DNA of 64,000 bases, taken from contig NZ_PVZB01000007.1 of assembly GCF_003002025.1 (NCBI RefSeq), forward strand, positions 244,354 to 308,353. The letters run 5' to 3'. This document shows, piece after piece, positions 1 through 8,502 of this stretch. Positions within the stretch are counted from its first letter, which is position 1; each line of letters starts with the position of its first letter. Below the pieces are notes generated by a model, which was not told the DNA's origin, made no database searches, and saw only the letters and a list, made by a program, of their open reading frames with translations. The position numbers and the translations under genes are program-made. This DNA is from Paraburkholderia sp. BL25I1N1. Its GTDB lineage: Bacteria > Pseudomonadota > Gammaproteobacteria > Burkholderiales > Burkholderiaceae.

Positions 1-324
1 GGCGATACCCTCTACGTTTCCGGGTTTCCACCGTTCGATCCTCACAGCGGCGAAGTGATGGACGCGTCGATCGAACTGCAGACCGAACGCGTATTGGAAC
101 AACTGAAGCTATGCGTGGAGACGGCGGGCTCATCGCTCGATCAGGTGCTCAAATGCAACGTGTATTGCACGTCGGTCGAAGCGTTTCCTGCCGTCAACGC
201 GATCTATGCGCGGTTCTTCGGCGCGAACCCGCCCGCGAGGATTTTCGTCAATGTGCCGGCGTGGCCCGGGCGCTTCGACATCGAGATCGATTGCGTCGCG
301 GCAATCGATAGCAACCGCAGCTGA
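1..324 (+). CDS. RidA/YjgF-family protein (5' end outside window)
   Basis: The frame is open from base 1, so the true start lies upstream and only the C-terminal 107 codons are present. The sequence GDTLYVSGFPPFDPHSGE at the edge and PPARIFVNVPAWPGRFDIEI near the end are the two signatures of the RidA (YjgF/YER057c/UK114) fold. The Arg of PPAR corresponds to the conserved arginine that binds the carboxylate of imine or enamine substrates. Family members hydrolyse reactive enamines/imines released by PLP enzymes, as small trimers in the cytoplasm. The operon partner is not visible. The family call is firm; the specific substrate is unknown. Confidence 0.85.
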   Translation, partial: GDTLYVSGFPPFDPHSGEVMDASIELQTERVLEQLKLCVETAGSSLDQVLKCNVYCTSVEAFPAVNAIYARFFGANPPARIFVNVPAWPGRFDIEIDCVAAIDSNRS

Positions 325-440
325 GTGTCCGGATGATGCCCGTCGCAGGCTCGCTCGTCACCGCTCTTCGGCACGAGACGTGGAATGCATGAGCGGCAAA
401 AAGCCGGCGCTTCTTCGCGCCGGCCTCAACCTTGCCGCTA

Positions 441-1403
441 TCAGCCGATCTGCTGGATACCGGCCAGCCGCCACGCCTGATCACCTTGTGGCTGCTTGAC
501 CAGGTTCCAGATTTCCTGGAACGGCTGCGCGGTCTGTGCATCGTCTTCCCGGATCTGACCGTAAAAGCGCACGCTGACCAGCGTTCCATCCGGATTGCTT
601 TCAGTGCTGAGCACTTCGGCTTCGAGTTGCGGCACTTCCGTATGGCTCGGCTCGCGGCCGCGCGCTTCCAGATCCTGCTTGAGACGCGCGAACATCTCCG
701 GCGTCGTCAACTCGAACAGATCGCCCTGCTCGTTCCGGTCCCATGCACCCTGGAGCCGCATGAACATCGCCTTTGCCGAGACCAGAAACGCCGTCTGATC
801 CGGACCGGGCGAAAGCTCGGGCGCCTTCACGGTGTCCGCTGCTCCGGCCGCACCCATCGCGGCACGCGGCCAGCCCCGGAAATTCGTTTCAGGCCGCGCT
901 TGACCCATCTGATTCAGAATTGGCGAGCCGCCAGTTTGCTGCCGGTTCGCGGCGCCGTGTCCATAAGCGAGATCCGGACGACGCCGATTGGCGATAAAGC
1001 GGAACAGCATGACGCCCGCGAGAATCACCGCGCCGATCAGCAATGCATTGGACATCAATTGCGCGAGTCCCTCGCCAAGGCCAAACGATGACAGCAACGC
1101 CGCGATGCCGAGTCCGGCCGCGAGCCCGGCGAGCGGACCCATCCAGCGATTACCCGCCGCGGCCGCCGGGGCCTGTGCGCTCTGCTGTGCCGGTTGAGCT
1201 TGCTGGCTGCGTTGTGCCGGCCCGGACGGCGACGCCGATTGCGATTGACGGCCGATGCTTTGGCTGCCGCCCACGCGCTTCGCTTCGGCATCGTTCGAAG
1301 CCATGGCGCCGAGAGCAAGGAGCCCTGCGAGACCGAGCGCCGCCGTCCCGCGCGTCACCGCGCCGGCCGCACGTCGAAGTTGATTGATGATCTGCGTGTA
1401 CAT
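441..1403 (-). CDS. Tim44-like domain membrane protein
   Basis: 320 aa. An N-terminal hydrophobic segment (about residues 15-36) ends in AEAKR, resembling a signal peptide. A Gln/Ala/Ser/Pro-rich linker (about 45-85) follows, then a Gly/Ala/Leu-rich double hydrophobic stretch (about 88-138) and a C-terminal Tim44-like domain (about 195-320, with AFLVSAKAMFMRLQGAWDRN and a closing KQPQGDQAWRLAGIQQIG). AAAGAGG lies 6 bases before the ATG. Bacterial Tim44-like proteins are membrane-anchored and of unsettled function; the name comes from the mitochondrial import-motor subunit. It is followed (in transcription) by nothing obvious and preceded by the CBS-domain gene on the same strand. Confidence 0.8.
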   Translation of the reverse strand: MYTQIINQLRRAAGAVTRGTAALGLAGLLALGAMASNDAEAKRVGGSQSIGRQSQSASPSGPAQRSQQAQPAQQSAQAPAAAAGNRWMGPLAGLAAGLGIAALLSSFGLGEGLAQLMSNALLIGAVILAGVMLFRFIANRRRPDLAYGHGAANRQQTGGSPILNQMGQARPETNFRGWPRAAMGAAGAADTVKAPELSPGPDQTAFLVSAKAMFMRLQGAWDRNEQGDLFELTTPEMFARLKQDLEARGREPSHTEVPQLEAEVLSTESNPDGTLVSVRFYGQIREDDAQTAQPFQEIWNLVKQPQGDQAWRLAGIQQIG

Positions 1404-1490
1404 ATGAAGCCTCTTTGATAAGTCAGGGGACTGCGCGCTTCGCGCGCTCTTTTTCGTCGCGCCGAATGCATTACGAACAGTAATATTTTT

Positions 1491-1982
1491 TCAGGTGGCA
1501 AAACCGGCCGGCGAGTGCGTTTGTAAGCCACGATGGCCGACCTGAACGCTGTTGCCGTGGATGTAGTGCTCCAACTGCCGGATCGTGTCCTCCTGCTCCG
1601 CAATCAGGTTCTTGATCAGGTCGCCGATCGACACCATGCCGATCACCTGCCCCTGCGTAATGACAGGCAAGTAGCGGATCCGGTATTCCGTCATGAGGGC
1701 CATGCATTCCTCGGTGGTCTGCTCCGGGCCGACATAGCGCACGGTCGTCGACATGATGTCGCGCACCGGCGTATTCCTTGACGAACGGTGCATCAGCGCG
1801 ATCTTGCGCGCGTAATCGCGCTCCGTGACGATGCCGGCCACGCGCCCGTCGTTGACGACGATGAGCGCGCCCACCCGGCGGTGAGCCATGATCGCGACCG
1901 CGTCGTAGACCGAAGCGGACGCCTGGGTCGACCAGACTGTCTGGGACGTTTTTGAACGCAGAAACTGTGCAACCGATGCCAT
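1491..1982 (-). CDS. Two-CBS-domain protein
   Basis: 163 aa consisting almost entirely of a CBS pair: CBS1 about residues 14-65 (ALIVVNDGRVAGIVTERDYAR) and CBS2 about 78-132 (LPVITQGQVIGMVSIGDLIK). The family binds adenine nucleotides or related ligands and usually gates another protein; stand-alone copies have no assigned partner. GGAGGTGG precedes the ATG. It is divergent from the NhaR-type regulator, with about 150 bp between them that must hold both promoters. The target is unknown. Confidence 0.88.
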   Translation of the reverse strand: MASVAQFLRSKTSQTVWSTQASASVYDAVAIMAHRRVGALIVVNDGRVAGIVTERDYARKIALMHRSSRNTPVRDIMSTTVRYVGPEQTTEECMALMTEYRIRYLPVITQGQVIGMVSIGDLIKNLIAEQEDTIRQLEHYIHGNSVQVGHRGLQTHSPAGFAT

Positions 1983-2130
1983 CTGCCACCTCCGTCAGCT
2001 ATCGTGAGCCGCCCCGCATGAACCCTTGGGCGAGACCTCAATCTACCTGAACGTGAGATAACGTAAAATGCGTATTTTTTATACCGATACTTCGAGAAAA
2101 TCGTAGTGTTCCGTAATCTGTGGAGCGACT

Positions 2131-3027
2131 GTGAACTTCAAGCATCTGCATTACTTCTGGGTTGCGGCGCATGCGGGCGGCATCGTTCGAGCGGGCGAGC
2201 AGTTGCACATCTCGCCGCAAACGCTGAGCGGCCAGATCAAACTGCTCGAAGAAGCGCTGGATAAGAAGCTGTTCAGGAAAAGCGGCCGCACGCTCGAACT
2301 GACCGACGCGGGCCGCCTGGCGCTCGATTACGCCGACGAAATATTCTCACTGGGCTCGGAGCTCGAAAGCGCCGTGCGGCGCGAGAACGAAGCCGGCCCG
2401 CAAACGCGGTTTCGTGTCGGCATTGCGGATTCGGTGCCGAAGGCGATCGCGTACCGGCTGCTGGAACCCGCGCTGAGCGCGTCCGTATCGCTGCGCATGA
2501 TTTGCCACGAGGGCAAGCAGCATGCGCTGCTCGCGCAACTGGCCCTGCACCGCCTCGACCTGATTATCGCGGATGCCCCGATCCCCGCTGACGTCAATAT
2601 CAAGGCGTTCAATCACCGCCTCGGCCGTTCCACACTCAGTTGCTTCGGCACGGAGGCGCTGATTGCGAGCGGCAAGAAACGCTTCCCGCTGTCGCTTGGT
2701 CAGTTGCCGGTGCTGCTGCCCGGCACGGAATCGGCGGTGCGCCGCAAGCTCGATCACTGGCTGGCGTCTCATGCCATTTCGCCGCGCATCGTCGGCGAGT
2801 TCGACGACGGGGCGATGACCATAGCGTTTGCCCGCGAGGGCCGCGGCTTGCTGTTCGCGCCCACGGTGCTGGAAAGCCAGCTACAGGCCGAGCACAAACT
2901 CACGACGGTCGGGCAGATCAATTCCATCGTCGAGGAATTCTTTGCGATCTCGATCGAGCGCCGGATCAGCCATCCGGCGGTCGCGATGATTCTGGACGCG
3001 GCACGCAGCGAGCTGTTCAACGTCTAG
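2131..3027 (+). CDS. nhaR: LysR-family transcriptional regulator, NhaR type
   Basis: 298 aa. The start is GTG (GTGAACTTC) with GGAG upstream. Residues 1-60 form the LysR winged helix-turn-helix, with MNFKHLHYFWVAAHAGGI and SPQTLSGQIKLLEEAL typical of NhaR rather than of generic LysR proteins. The rest is a periplasmic-binding-like effector domain. NhaR of enterobacteria activates a Na+/H+ antiporter gene, but no antiporter is present here; the divergent neighbour is the CBS-domain gene, which is the likely local target. The name reflects subfamily resemblance, so regulation of nhaA should not be assumed. Confidence 0.82.
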   Translation: MNFKHLHYFWVAAHAGGIVRAGEQLHISPQTLSGQIKLLEEALDKKLFRKSGRTLELTDAGRLALDYADEIFSLGSELESAVRRENEAGPQTRFRVGIADSVPKAIAYRLLEPALSASVSLRMICHEGKQHALLAQLALHRLDLIIADAPIPADVNIKAFNHRLGRSTLSCFGTEALIASGKKRFPLSLGQLPVLLPGTESAVRRKLDHWLASHAISPRIVGEFDDGAMTIAFAREGRGLLFAPTVLESQLQAEHKLTTVGQINSIVEEFFAISIERRISHPAVAMILDAARSELFNV

Positions 3028-3092
3028 CGGAGCATGCTTGCGGAGATGCCATTACAATCCAGCACTTCGATCCGACAAGCTTGATTCGCGCC

Positions 3093-3506
3093 ATGAAATA
3101 TCTCCTCGCATCGACCCTCGCGGCGCTCATCGCGGCTGCAAGTGCGGCTGCAAGCACGGCCGCGACCGCGCAGACATCCGGGAGCAGCGACACACCCAAA
3201 CTGCAGTGTGCGATCGGGTATGTCACCGGCATTGGCGGGTCGGCGCAGAGCTTTCGCGACTATCTCGCGACACCGGACAGAGACCGCTATCGCTTCCTCG
3301 CGGACAACCCGATTCAATGCAAGGTTTCCGACGAGGGTCGTGCGTCCGGCTGTACCGGCCTCACGAGCCTGCGGCATGAAAAGGTCAGCGTGTACGACGA
3401 TATCGACAATGAGACGATGTCCGTCGTCGCGCGGGTGGAACTCGAACACGGTACGTATCCGGTGATCATCTCCGTGCGAAGACAGGACGTGAAGTGCGAG
3501 GAGTGA
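3093..3506 (+). CDS. Small exported protein of unknown function
   Basis: 137 aa. MKYLLASTLAALIAAASA followed by an Ala/Thr-rich stretch ending TAATAQT is a clear Sec signal peptide. The mature part (about 110 aa) has four cysteines (LQCAIGY, PIQCKVSD, ASGCTGL, DVKCEE), suggesting two disulfides in the periplasm. The frame continues 5' of this ATG inside nhaR, but the signal peptide fixes the start at 3093. No family recognised. It follows nhaR by 65 bp on the same strand and could be co-transcribed. Confidence 0.7.
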   Translation: MKYLLASTLAALIAAASAAASTAATAQTSGSSDTPKLQCAIGYVTGIGGSAQSFRDYLATPDRDRYRFLADNPIQCKVSDEGRASGCTGLTSLRHEKVSVYDDIDNETMSVVARVELEHGTYPVIISVRRQDVKCEE

Positions 3507-3533
3507 ATGCACTCACGCCCCGATCGCAGTGAA

Positions 3534-3684
3534 TCAGTTTCGATGCTGCACGAGAAATTCTGACATTCCGGCAAGCCCTGTTTCGAGTACGTCGCGGTTG
3601 TTGGCGTACCCGAGGCGCATATAGCATAGCCCTCCATCAGGATCTGCGCGGCGCGGCAGCGTGAGCGGCACGAACACTTTGATT
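3534..3684 (-). pseudogene. C-terminal remnant of a class I/II aminotransferase
   Basis: Reading the minus strand in the frame that ends at TGA 3534-3536 gives about 49 codons ending GLCYMRLGYANNRDVLETGL and then AGMSEFLVQHRN. The pattern G-x-Y-[IM]-R-L-x-[YF]-A followed by an amphipathic helix is the usual C-terminus of fold-type I PLP aminotransferases. A stop lies just upstream in frame and no Lys-containing core, start or ribosome site is present, so this is a truncated relic. Recognition rests on the short C-terminal motif only. Confidence 0.55.
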
Positions 3685-3967
3685 CAAGAAGCATGACGGG
3701 GAAGCCGTTATCCGGGTAACGCATCGGCAACCGCCAGGCGCGTTTTTGCCGTCCCCAAGATACCCATTCGTGCCTTGCCCTTATACGCCATCTACTCCGC
3801 CTCCCGCCGAACGCGCGGCAGCGCCGCAAGCTTTCATTTCCCTCCAGCCGGACAGCGCTGCATGGCGCGCAACACATTGCGATCAAATCCGCCAATGCGC
3901 CGCTGCGACGATTAATTTGGCAAAGGGCAAGATCGGCGACAAGCCGTCATACTCTGTCTCTTCTTGC

Positions 3968-4035
3968 AGCGGACGGTCCCGACAACGCACCCGGAAGACT
4001 TCACCGGCAACGTGCTCGAAGCATGACCGTCCGCT
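3968..4035. repeat. 11-bp inverted repeat upstream of the sigma-54 activator gene
   Basis: AGCGGACGGTC at 3968-3978 is repeated as its exact reverse complement GACCGTCCGCT at 4025-4035, separated by 46 bases. It ends 63 bp before the ATG at 4099. It could be paired operator half-sites for looping or a long-loop hairpin in the leader; nothing in the sequence decides. Confidence 0.4.
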
Positions 4036-4098
4036 CCGTCGTTTCGACGGCAATTTCCGCGTAGCGCCACACGCGGTTCAAGTGGAGCGTCCTTTGCA

Positions 4099-6417
4099 AT
4101 GAGTTACACCCCTGTCGTTCCGTTCGCCCACGACAAGGCTGATTCGGGCGCCTTCGTGGGCGGCGCCCCGGCGTTTCGCCAATTGGTCCGGATGATCGAT
4201 CGGGTTGCCCCGACCGATCACCCTTTGCTCATTTTCGGCCCGACGGGTTCGGGCAAGGAACTGGTCGCGCGCCGGGTGCATGCGCACAGCCAGCGCCAGG
4301 ATCAACCGTTCGTCGACGTCAACTGCGGCGCGATTCCCGAGAACCTCGTCGAAGCCGAACTGTTCGGGCATGTGAAAGGCGCGTTCACCGGTGCGGCCGA
4401 AAACCGTCCGGGACTTTTTCAGCAGGTCGGCAAGGGCACGCTGCTGCTCGATGAAATCGGCGAACTGCCGCTCGCGCTGCAACCGAAACTGTTACGCGTG
4501 CTTGAAACGCGGACCTTCCGTCCGATCGGCTCATCCACCAGTCTGCATTTCGCGGGGCGCGTTGTCGCCGCGACCCATCGCGACCTGCGCGAACTCGCGC
4601 GCGAAGGGCTATTTCGCGAGGACCTGTTCTACCGGCTCGCGGTGTTCGTGCTCGCGGTCCCCGGACTCGAGCAGCGCATCGAGGACATCCCCGCACTGGT
4701 CACTCACTTCGCAGCGCAGCACACGCGCCGTCTCGAGTTCTCGCCGGCTGCCGTCCGGCGGCTTTGCCAGCATTCGTGGCCTGGCCATATCCGGCAATTG
4801 CGCAACCTGATCAGCCAGTTGAGCGTGCTCGCCGAAAACACGCTGATCGATGTCGACTCGCTCGAGCCGTTTCTCGCCAATGAAACCAGCGGGCCGGTGT
4901 CGCGCGCGAGTCTCGCCGACATACTGTTGCAACTCGACGGCCGCGACAAGCTCGCCGCCGCGGAAGACCTTCTGATCGACCGCGCGCTCGAACGCACCAG
5001 CGGCAACAAGAGCGCGGCCGCCACCCTGCTCGGCGTCGGGCGCAAGACCATCGAGCGGCGTTTGAAGTCGCGCGAGGAACATCACCGGGAGGCGCGCAAG
5101 TGTCTCGAACACGCGAGCGCGCTGATCGAGGAGTCGAAGTTCGCGGAAGCGATCCCACTGCTGCGCCGCTGCCTCGACTTGCTGCAGACGCCTCACGAAC
5201 AGGAGGCCGTGCGCCGTTTGCAGTTCGACGCCTACCGCTTGCTCGGCATGAGCTTGCGCAGCGTGCACGGCTGGCTCTATGCGGAGGCCACCGCCTGCTA
5301 CGCCGCCGCGCTGACGATCGGTGAAGGCGTCTGCGAGCCCGCCGAGATCGCCGCGATCCAGTTCGGCATCTGGACCACCCAGTTGACGACGCTTCAGCTG
5401 AAGCAGGCGCGCGGCACCGCGCAGAACATGCTGGAGCGCGCGCAGAACGGCGGCGACCGGGTTTCGCTCGACGAAGCCCACGTCGCGATGACCAACACCC
5501 TCTTCTGGCTCGGCGACAGCGAGGAAGCGCTGGCCTGTCTCGCGCGCGGCAACCTGCTCGGCGTGGGACGCAACGACACCCGCACCGGCTCGCAAGGGAT
5601 CGATCTCGCCAGCCTCGCGTTGACTTTCGAAGGACTGGCCGCGTATCAGATCGGCGCATTCGGCCAGGCGCGGCGCGCCATGGAGATGTTGATCCTGCGC
5701 GCCTCCGAACCGGGCGCGCACGCGCTCGCGCATGCCGTCAACCTGCAGGGCGCCGCGTGGCTCGCCTGCCTGTTCGACGACGTGGACCGGCTCGGCCATC
5801 TCGCGAGCGAACTCGAATCGGTGTCGATCGCGAACGGCTTCGCGTTTTATCGCGGCGTCGGCCAGGTGCTGCGCGCCTGCCACCTCAGTGCGCTCGGCCA
5901 TTCCGACGAAGCGGAGACCGTGATGCTCGACGGCTACGACAACCACGTCGTGTGCAACGGCGGTGCGCTGTTCTATTCGTTCAAGACGTGGCAGCACGGT
6001 GAGCTGCTGCTGCGCGCCGGCCGCGCGAAGACCTGCGAGGCGATTCTCGCCACCGCGATCGACGAGACCCTCGCCCGCCAGGAGCGCGTCTACCTGGGCG
6101 AACTGCTGGTCACCCGGGCGCGCGCGCAATGGGCGCTCGGTGACGTGAACGCAGCCGAACTCGGCCTGCGCACTGCGCTGTCCACCGCGCTCGCGTTCGG
6201 TTCGGTGCCGGCGCGCGTGGACGCCGCGCGCTATCTCGCCGATCTGCTGCGCTCCACCGGCCGCAGCGCCGAAGCCATCGACACACTCGAGCGCGGCTTG
6301 CGCTCGCTGACCACGGATCCGACCAGTCGCGTCACCAACGCCGCGAGTCTGCTTGCCGAACTTCAACTGGACGCTTCTCTCAACCTCGACAGTAAAGGAA
6401 TCGCAAATGGCATATGA
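4099..6417 (+). CDS. Sigma-54-dependent activator (AAA+) with C-terminal helical-repeat region
   Basis: 772 aa. Residues 19-260 are a full sigma-54 activation ATPase: Walker A GPTGSGKE (47-54), the sigma-54 contact loop GAFTGA (94-99), Walker B LLLDEIGE (115-122), and FREDLFYRL (172-180) with the arginine finger. A Fis-type helix-turn-helix follows at about 295-322 (GNKSAAATLLGVGRKTIERR). There is no N-terminal sensor. Instead about 440 residues of Ala/Leu-rich helical repeats (TPR/MalT-like) follow the HTH, probably the signal-receiving part. GGAG precedes the ATG. The next gene overlaps by 11 bp. A perfect -24/-12 promoter and a palindrome lie just past this operon (8503-8620) and are its best candidate targets. 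Confidence 0.88.
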   Translation: MSYTPVVPFAHDKADSGAFVGGAPAFRQLVRMIDRVAPTDHPLLIFGPTGSGKELVARRVHAHSQRQDQPFVDVNCGAIPENLVEAELFGHVKGAFTGAAENRPGLFQQVGKGTLLLDEIGELPLALQPKLLRVLETRTFRPIGSSTSLHFAGRVVAATHRDLRELAREGLFREDLFYRLAVFVLAVPGLEQRIEDIPALVTHFAAQHTRRLEFSPAAVRRLCQHSWPGHIRQLRNLISQLSVLAENTLIDVDSLEPFLANETSGPVSRASLADILLQLDGRDKLAAAEDLLIDRALERTSGNKSAAATLLGVGRKTIERRLKSREEHHREARKCLEHASALIEESKFAEAIPLLRRCLDLLQTPHEQEAVRRLQFDAYRLLGMSLRSVHGWLYAEATACYAAALTIGEGVCEPAEIAAIQFGIWTTQLTTLQLKQARGTAQNMLERAQNGGDRVSLDEAHVAMTNTLFWLGDSEEALACLARGNLLGVGRNDTRTGSQGIDLASLALTFEGLAAYQIGAFGQARRAMEMLILRASEPGAHALAHAVNLQGAAWLACLFDDVDRLGHLASELESVSIANGFAFYRGVGQVLRACHLSALGHSDEAETVMLDGYDNHVVCNGGALFYSFKTWQHGELLLRAGRAKTCEAILATAIDETLARQERVYLGELLVTRARAQWALGDVNAAELGLRTALSTALAFGSVPARVDAARYLADLLRSTGRSAEAIDTLERGLRSLTTDPTSRVTNAASLLAELQLDASLNLDSKGIANGI

Positions 6418-7624
6418 ATTACGCCGGGAAGATCTGGAACCGCTGCTATTGGGAGCAGCGTTCTTCGGCAGCGGCGGCGGCGGCACGATCGAATCCGCGC
6501 GGCATCTCGCCGAGCACTTCGTGACGGGCGACTATTACCCCACTGACACGGTCAAGGTCGTGTCGGTCGACGAGGCCACCGAAGGCGCGGCCGTCATGGT
6601 CGCCTACCTCGGCGCGCCTGAAGCGATCAACTCCGCGACGTATCCGCTCGGGCCCGTGACGGCCGTGCAGAACGTCCAGGCCCGGCTCGCCTCGCAATCG
6701 ACCAAGCTCGCCTACGTGATGCCGCCGGAAAGCGGCGCGCTGGGCTTCACCGTGGCGGCGCTGGTGGCGGCCAAACTCGGCCTCGCGGTGATCGACGCCG
6801 ACGGCGCCGGCCGCGCCGTGCCCTCGCTGCCGATGCTGACCTTCGCTGCCGCCGAGATCGATCCGCGACCGGCGTTTCTCGTGAGCCAGGGCGGCCTGTG
6901 CGTCGAACTCGACGTGACGCCGCGCAACAGCAACCAGGGCGGCCCGACGCATCAGCGCGACGTCTCGGCGATCGTCGAGCAGATGATGCGCCCGGTCGTT
7001 GCCGATCCCGAGTTCGGCCAGTTCGGCGGCCTCGCGATGTGGGTGATGAAGCCGGCCGAGATCCGCCGCGCCACGCCGATTCATGGCACCTTGACGCGCG
7101 CGCTGGAACTCGGACGCGCGTTGCAGGCCGGCCGCATCGGCAACGCCCAGCAGATGACCGGCTATCTCGCCGAGCATTGCGGACTCGCCGCGCGCGCCAT
7201 CTCGGAGCCCGGCGAACTCGTTTCGGCCGAGGTGGATACGAGCGGCGGCTTCGACGTCGGCAAGGTGCATATTCAGGCCGGCCGGCGGACCTATACGGTG
7301 CTGTATCAGAACGAGTCGCTGCTCGCGTGGGACAGCGCCAGTCCGCAACCGATCGTGTTGTCGCCGGACAGCGTGGCGTATTTCGTCGGCGGCGAAGGTC
7401 AGGCGATCTTCAGCAATGGCGATTTGCTTCAGCAAGACGGCTCCTTGAACCCGGCGATCGGCAAGCGCCCGGTGACGCTGATCGCCTGGCGTGCCGAAGC
7501 CGAGTTGCGCAAGCCCGGCCTGATTCTCGACAGCTTCATGCAGTTGCTGAACACGCTCGGCTATCTCGGGCCGTATGTGCCGCTTGAAACGCTCCACACC
7601 GCACGCAAGGGAGACGCATCTTGA
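6407..7624 (+). CDS. DUF917 / S-methyl-thiohydantoin desulfurase family protein
   Basis: 405 aa. The start is ATG 6407 (MAYELRREDLEPLL) with AAAGGA 7-8 bases before it, inside the end of the activator gene. The glycine-rich LLLGAAFFGSGGGG near the N-terminus and the region LAYVMPPESGALGF match the DUF917 family (Pfam S-Me-THD). The characterised member desulfurates S-methyl thiohydantoin; others sit beside hydantoinases and racemases and are often called hydantoinase/oxoprolinase-like. Coupling to a racemase on one side and a sigma-54 activator on the other suggests a regulated catabolic step on a hydantoin-like or cyclic-amide substrate. The substrate is inferred, not shown. Confidence 0.8.
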   Translation: MAYELRREDLEPLLLGAAFFGSGGGGTIESARHLAEHFVTGDYYPTDTVKVVSVDEATEGAAVMVAYLGAPEAINSATYPLGPVTAVQNVQARLASQSTKLAYVMPPESGALGFTVAALVAAKLGLAVIDADGAGRAVPSLPMLTFAAAEIDPRPAFLVSQGGLCVELDVTPRNSNQGGPTHQRDVSAIVEQMMRPVVADPEFGQFGGLAMWVMKPAEIRRATPIHGTLTRALELGRALQAGRIGNAQQMTGYLAEHCGLAARAISEPGELVSAEVDTSGGFDVGKVHIQAGRRTYTVLYQNESLLAWDSASPQPIVLSPDSVAYFVGGEGQAIFSNGDLLQQDGSLNPAIGKRPVTLIAWRAEAELRKPGLILDSFMQLLNTLGYLGPYVPLETLHTARKGDAS

Positions 7625-8358
7625 GCACACCTTCGAACTCACCTATCCGCATCTGCGTGCTCGTGCCCGTCGCCACGTCGGCGTACAACGACCGCATCAT
7701 GAAGGCCATCGCGCCGGTCTTGCCGTCGGACGTGCAGGTCGAGATCCGCAATATCGCCACCGGGCATCCCGATATCGAGAACCGTACGAACTGGCTGCAG
7801 AACGGCATGCCGGTGGTTGAACGCGCGCAGGCGATCGCCAACGACGGCTTCGACGGCATCTGGCTGACCGACTTCGACATGTGCGGCGTCGAGGCCGCGC
7901 GCGAAGTGATCGATATTCCGATCATCGGCGGCTTTCCCGCTACGGCCTTCACCGCGCTCGCGCTCAGCCAGCGCTTCTCGATCATCACGATCCTGCAAAG
8001 CACGCTGGCGATGCAGCGCGCTCATCCGCAAACCTACGGCATCCAGGACAACTTCGCGTCGATCCGTGCGATCGATTGCCCGGTCTCGCAGCTCGACAAC
8101 ATCGACGTGGTGGTCGTTCGCACCTTCGAGGCCGCGCTGAAGGCGATCAAGGACGACGGCGCGCAAGCCATTCTGCTCGGCTGCACGGGTTTCGTGGACG
8201 TCGCGAGCCGCGTGTCCACGCTGCTTACCGAGGCGCTCGGCGCGTATGTGCCGGTGATCGATCCGAATCAGGCCGGCTTTAGCTTCCTCGTGTCGCTGGT
8301 GCGCATGAAGGTACGTCCCAGCCGGTTGACTTACAGCAAGGTCAGTCTGCAGTCGTAA
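7621..8358 (+). CDS. Asp/Glu/hydantoin racemase family protein
   Basis: 245 aa, starting at TTG 7621 in a TTGA overlap with the stop of the DUF917 gene, implying translational coupling. The two catalytic cysteines of the cofactor-independent racemase fold are visible: Cys88 in LTDFDMCGVEAAR and Cys188 in ILLGCTGF. N-terminal IRICVLVPVATSAYND is the substrate-anion loop region. Family members racemise hydantoins, aspartate or glutamate, or isomerise maleate. With DUF917 upstream, a 5-substituted hydantoin or similar ring compound is the simplest guess. A hairpin terminator follows 25 bp after the stop. Confidence 0.82.
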   Translation: MSTPSNSPIRICVLVPVATSAYNDRIMKAIAPVLPSDVQVEIRNIATGHPDIENRTNWLQNGMPVVERAQAIANDGFDGIWLTDFDMCGVEAAREVIDIPIIGGFPATAFTALALSQRFSIITILQSTLAMQRAHPQTYGIQDNFASIRAIDCPVSQLDNIDVVVVRTFEAALKAIKDDGAQAILLGCTGFVDVASRVSTLLTEALGAYVPVIDPNQAGFSFLVSLVRMKVRPSRLTYSKVSLQS

Positions 8359-8383
8359 GCCGCGCGCTTTTATCGTTGTGCCC

Positions 8384-8413
8384 ATCCGGAGCGGCGTGCT
8401 TGCCGCTCCGGAT
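8384..8413 (+). terminator. Hairpin terminator after the racemase gene
   Basis: ATCCGGAGCGGC, a 6-base loop GTGCTT, then the exact reverse complement GCCGCTCCGGAT: a 12-bp perfect GC-rich stem 25 bp after the stop codon. There is only a weak pyrimidine tract after it (TCTCCC), so it may need Rho or only stabilise the 3' end. Confidence 0.65.
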
Positions 8414-8502
8414 TCTCCCGCATTCCCCTCCCTGCCCCCTCGCTCCCATCGCTTTCGCCTCCGCCTGGACGAAAGCGCCCGTGCGTCGTGCTCGATACGG
8501 TC

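Larger units (their letters stand above)
3507..4098. other. 592-bp gap with gene debris
   Basis: No intact gene is supported here. On the minus strand it holds the tail of a degraded aminotransferase (see 3534-3684). On the plus strand a 118-codon open frame from 3746 has no signature and Pro/Arg/Ser-rich composition, so it is treated as spurious. A widely spaced 11-bp inverted repeat lies at 3968-4035, upstream of the sigma-54 activator gene. No -24/-12 promoter was found before 4099. Confidence 0.6.

Noticed and set aside
1430..1491. GC stem and small hairpin with T-run between the CBS and Tim44-like genes
   Set aside because: The T-run is on the plus strand while both genes are transcribed on the minus strand; it would not terminate either.
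3746..4102. 118-codon plus-strand frame before the activator
   Set aside because: Pro/Ser/Arg-rich with no signature and runs over the activator's ribosome site.
4609..6486. 625-codon open frame on the minus strand opposite the sigma-54 activator
   Set aside because: Gly/Arg/Ala/His-rich composition with no motif; it is the antisense shadow of a GC-rich gene with intact AAA+ motifs on the plus strand.
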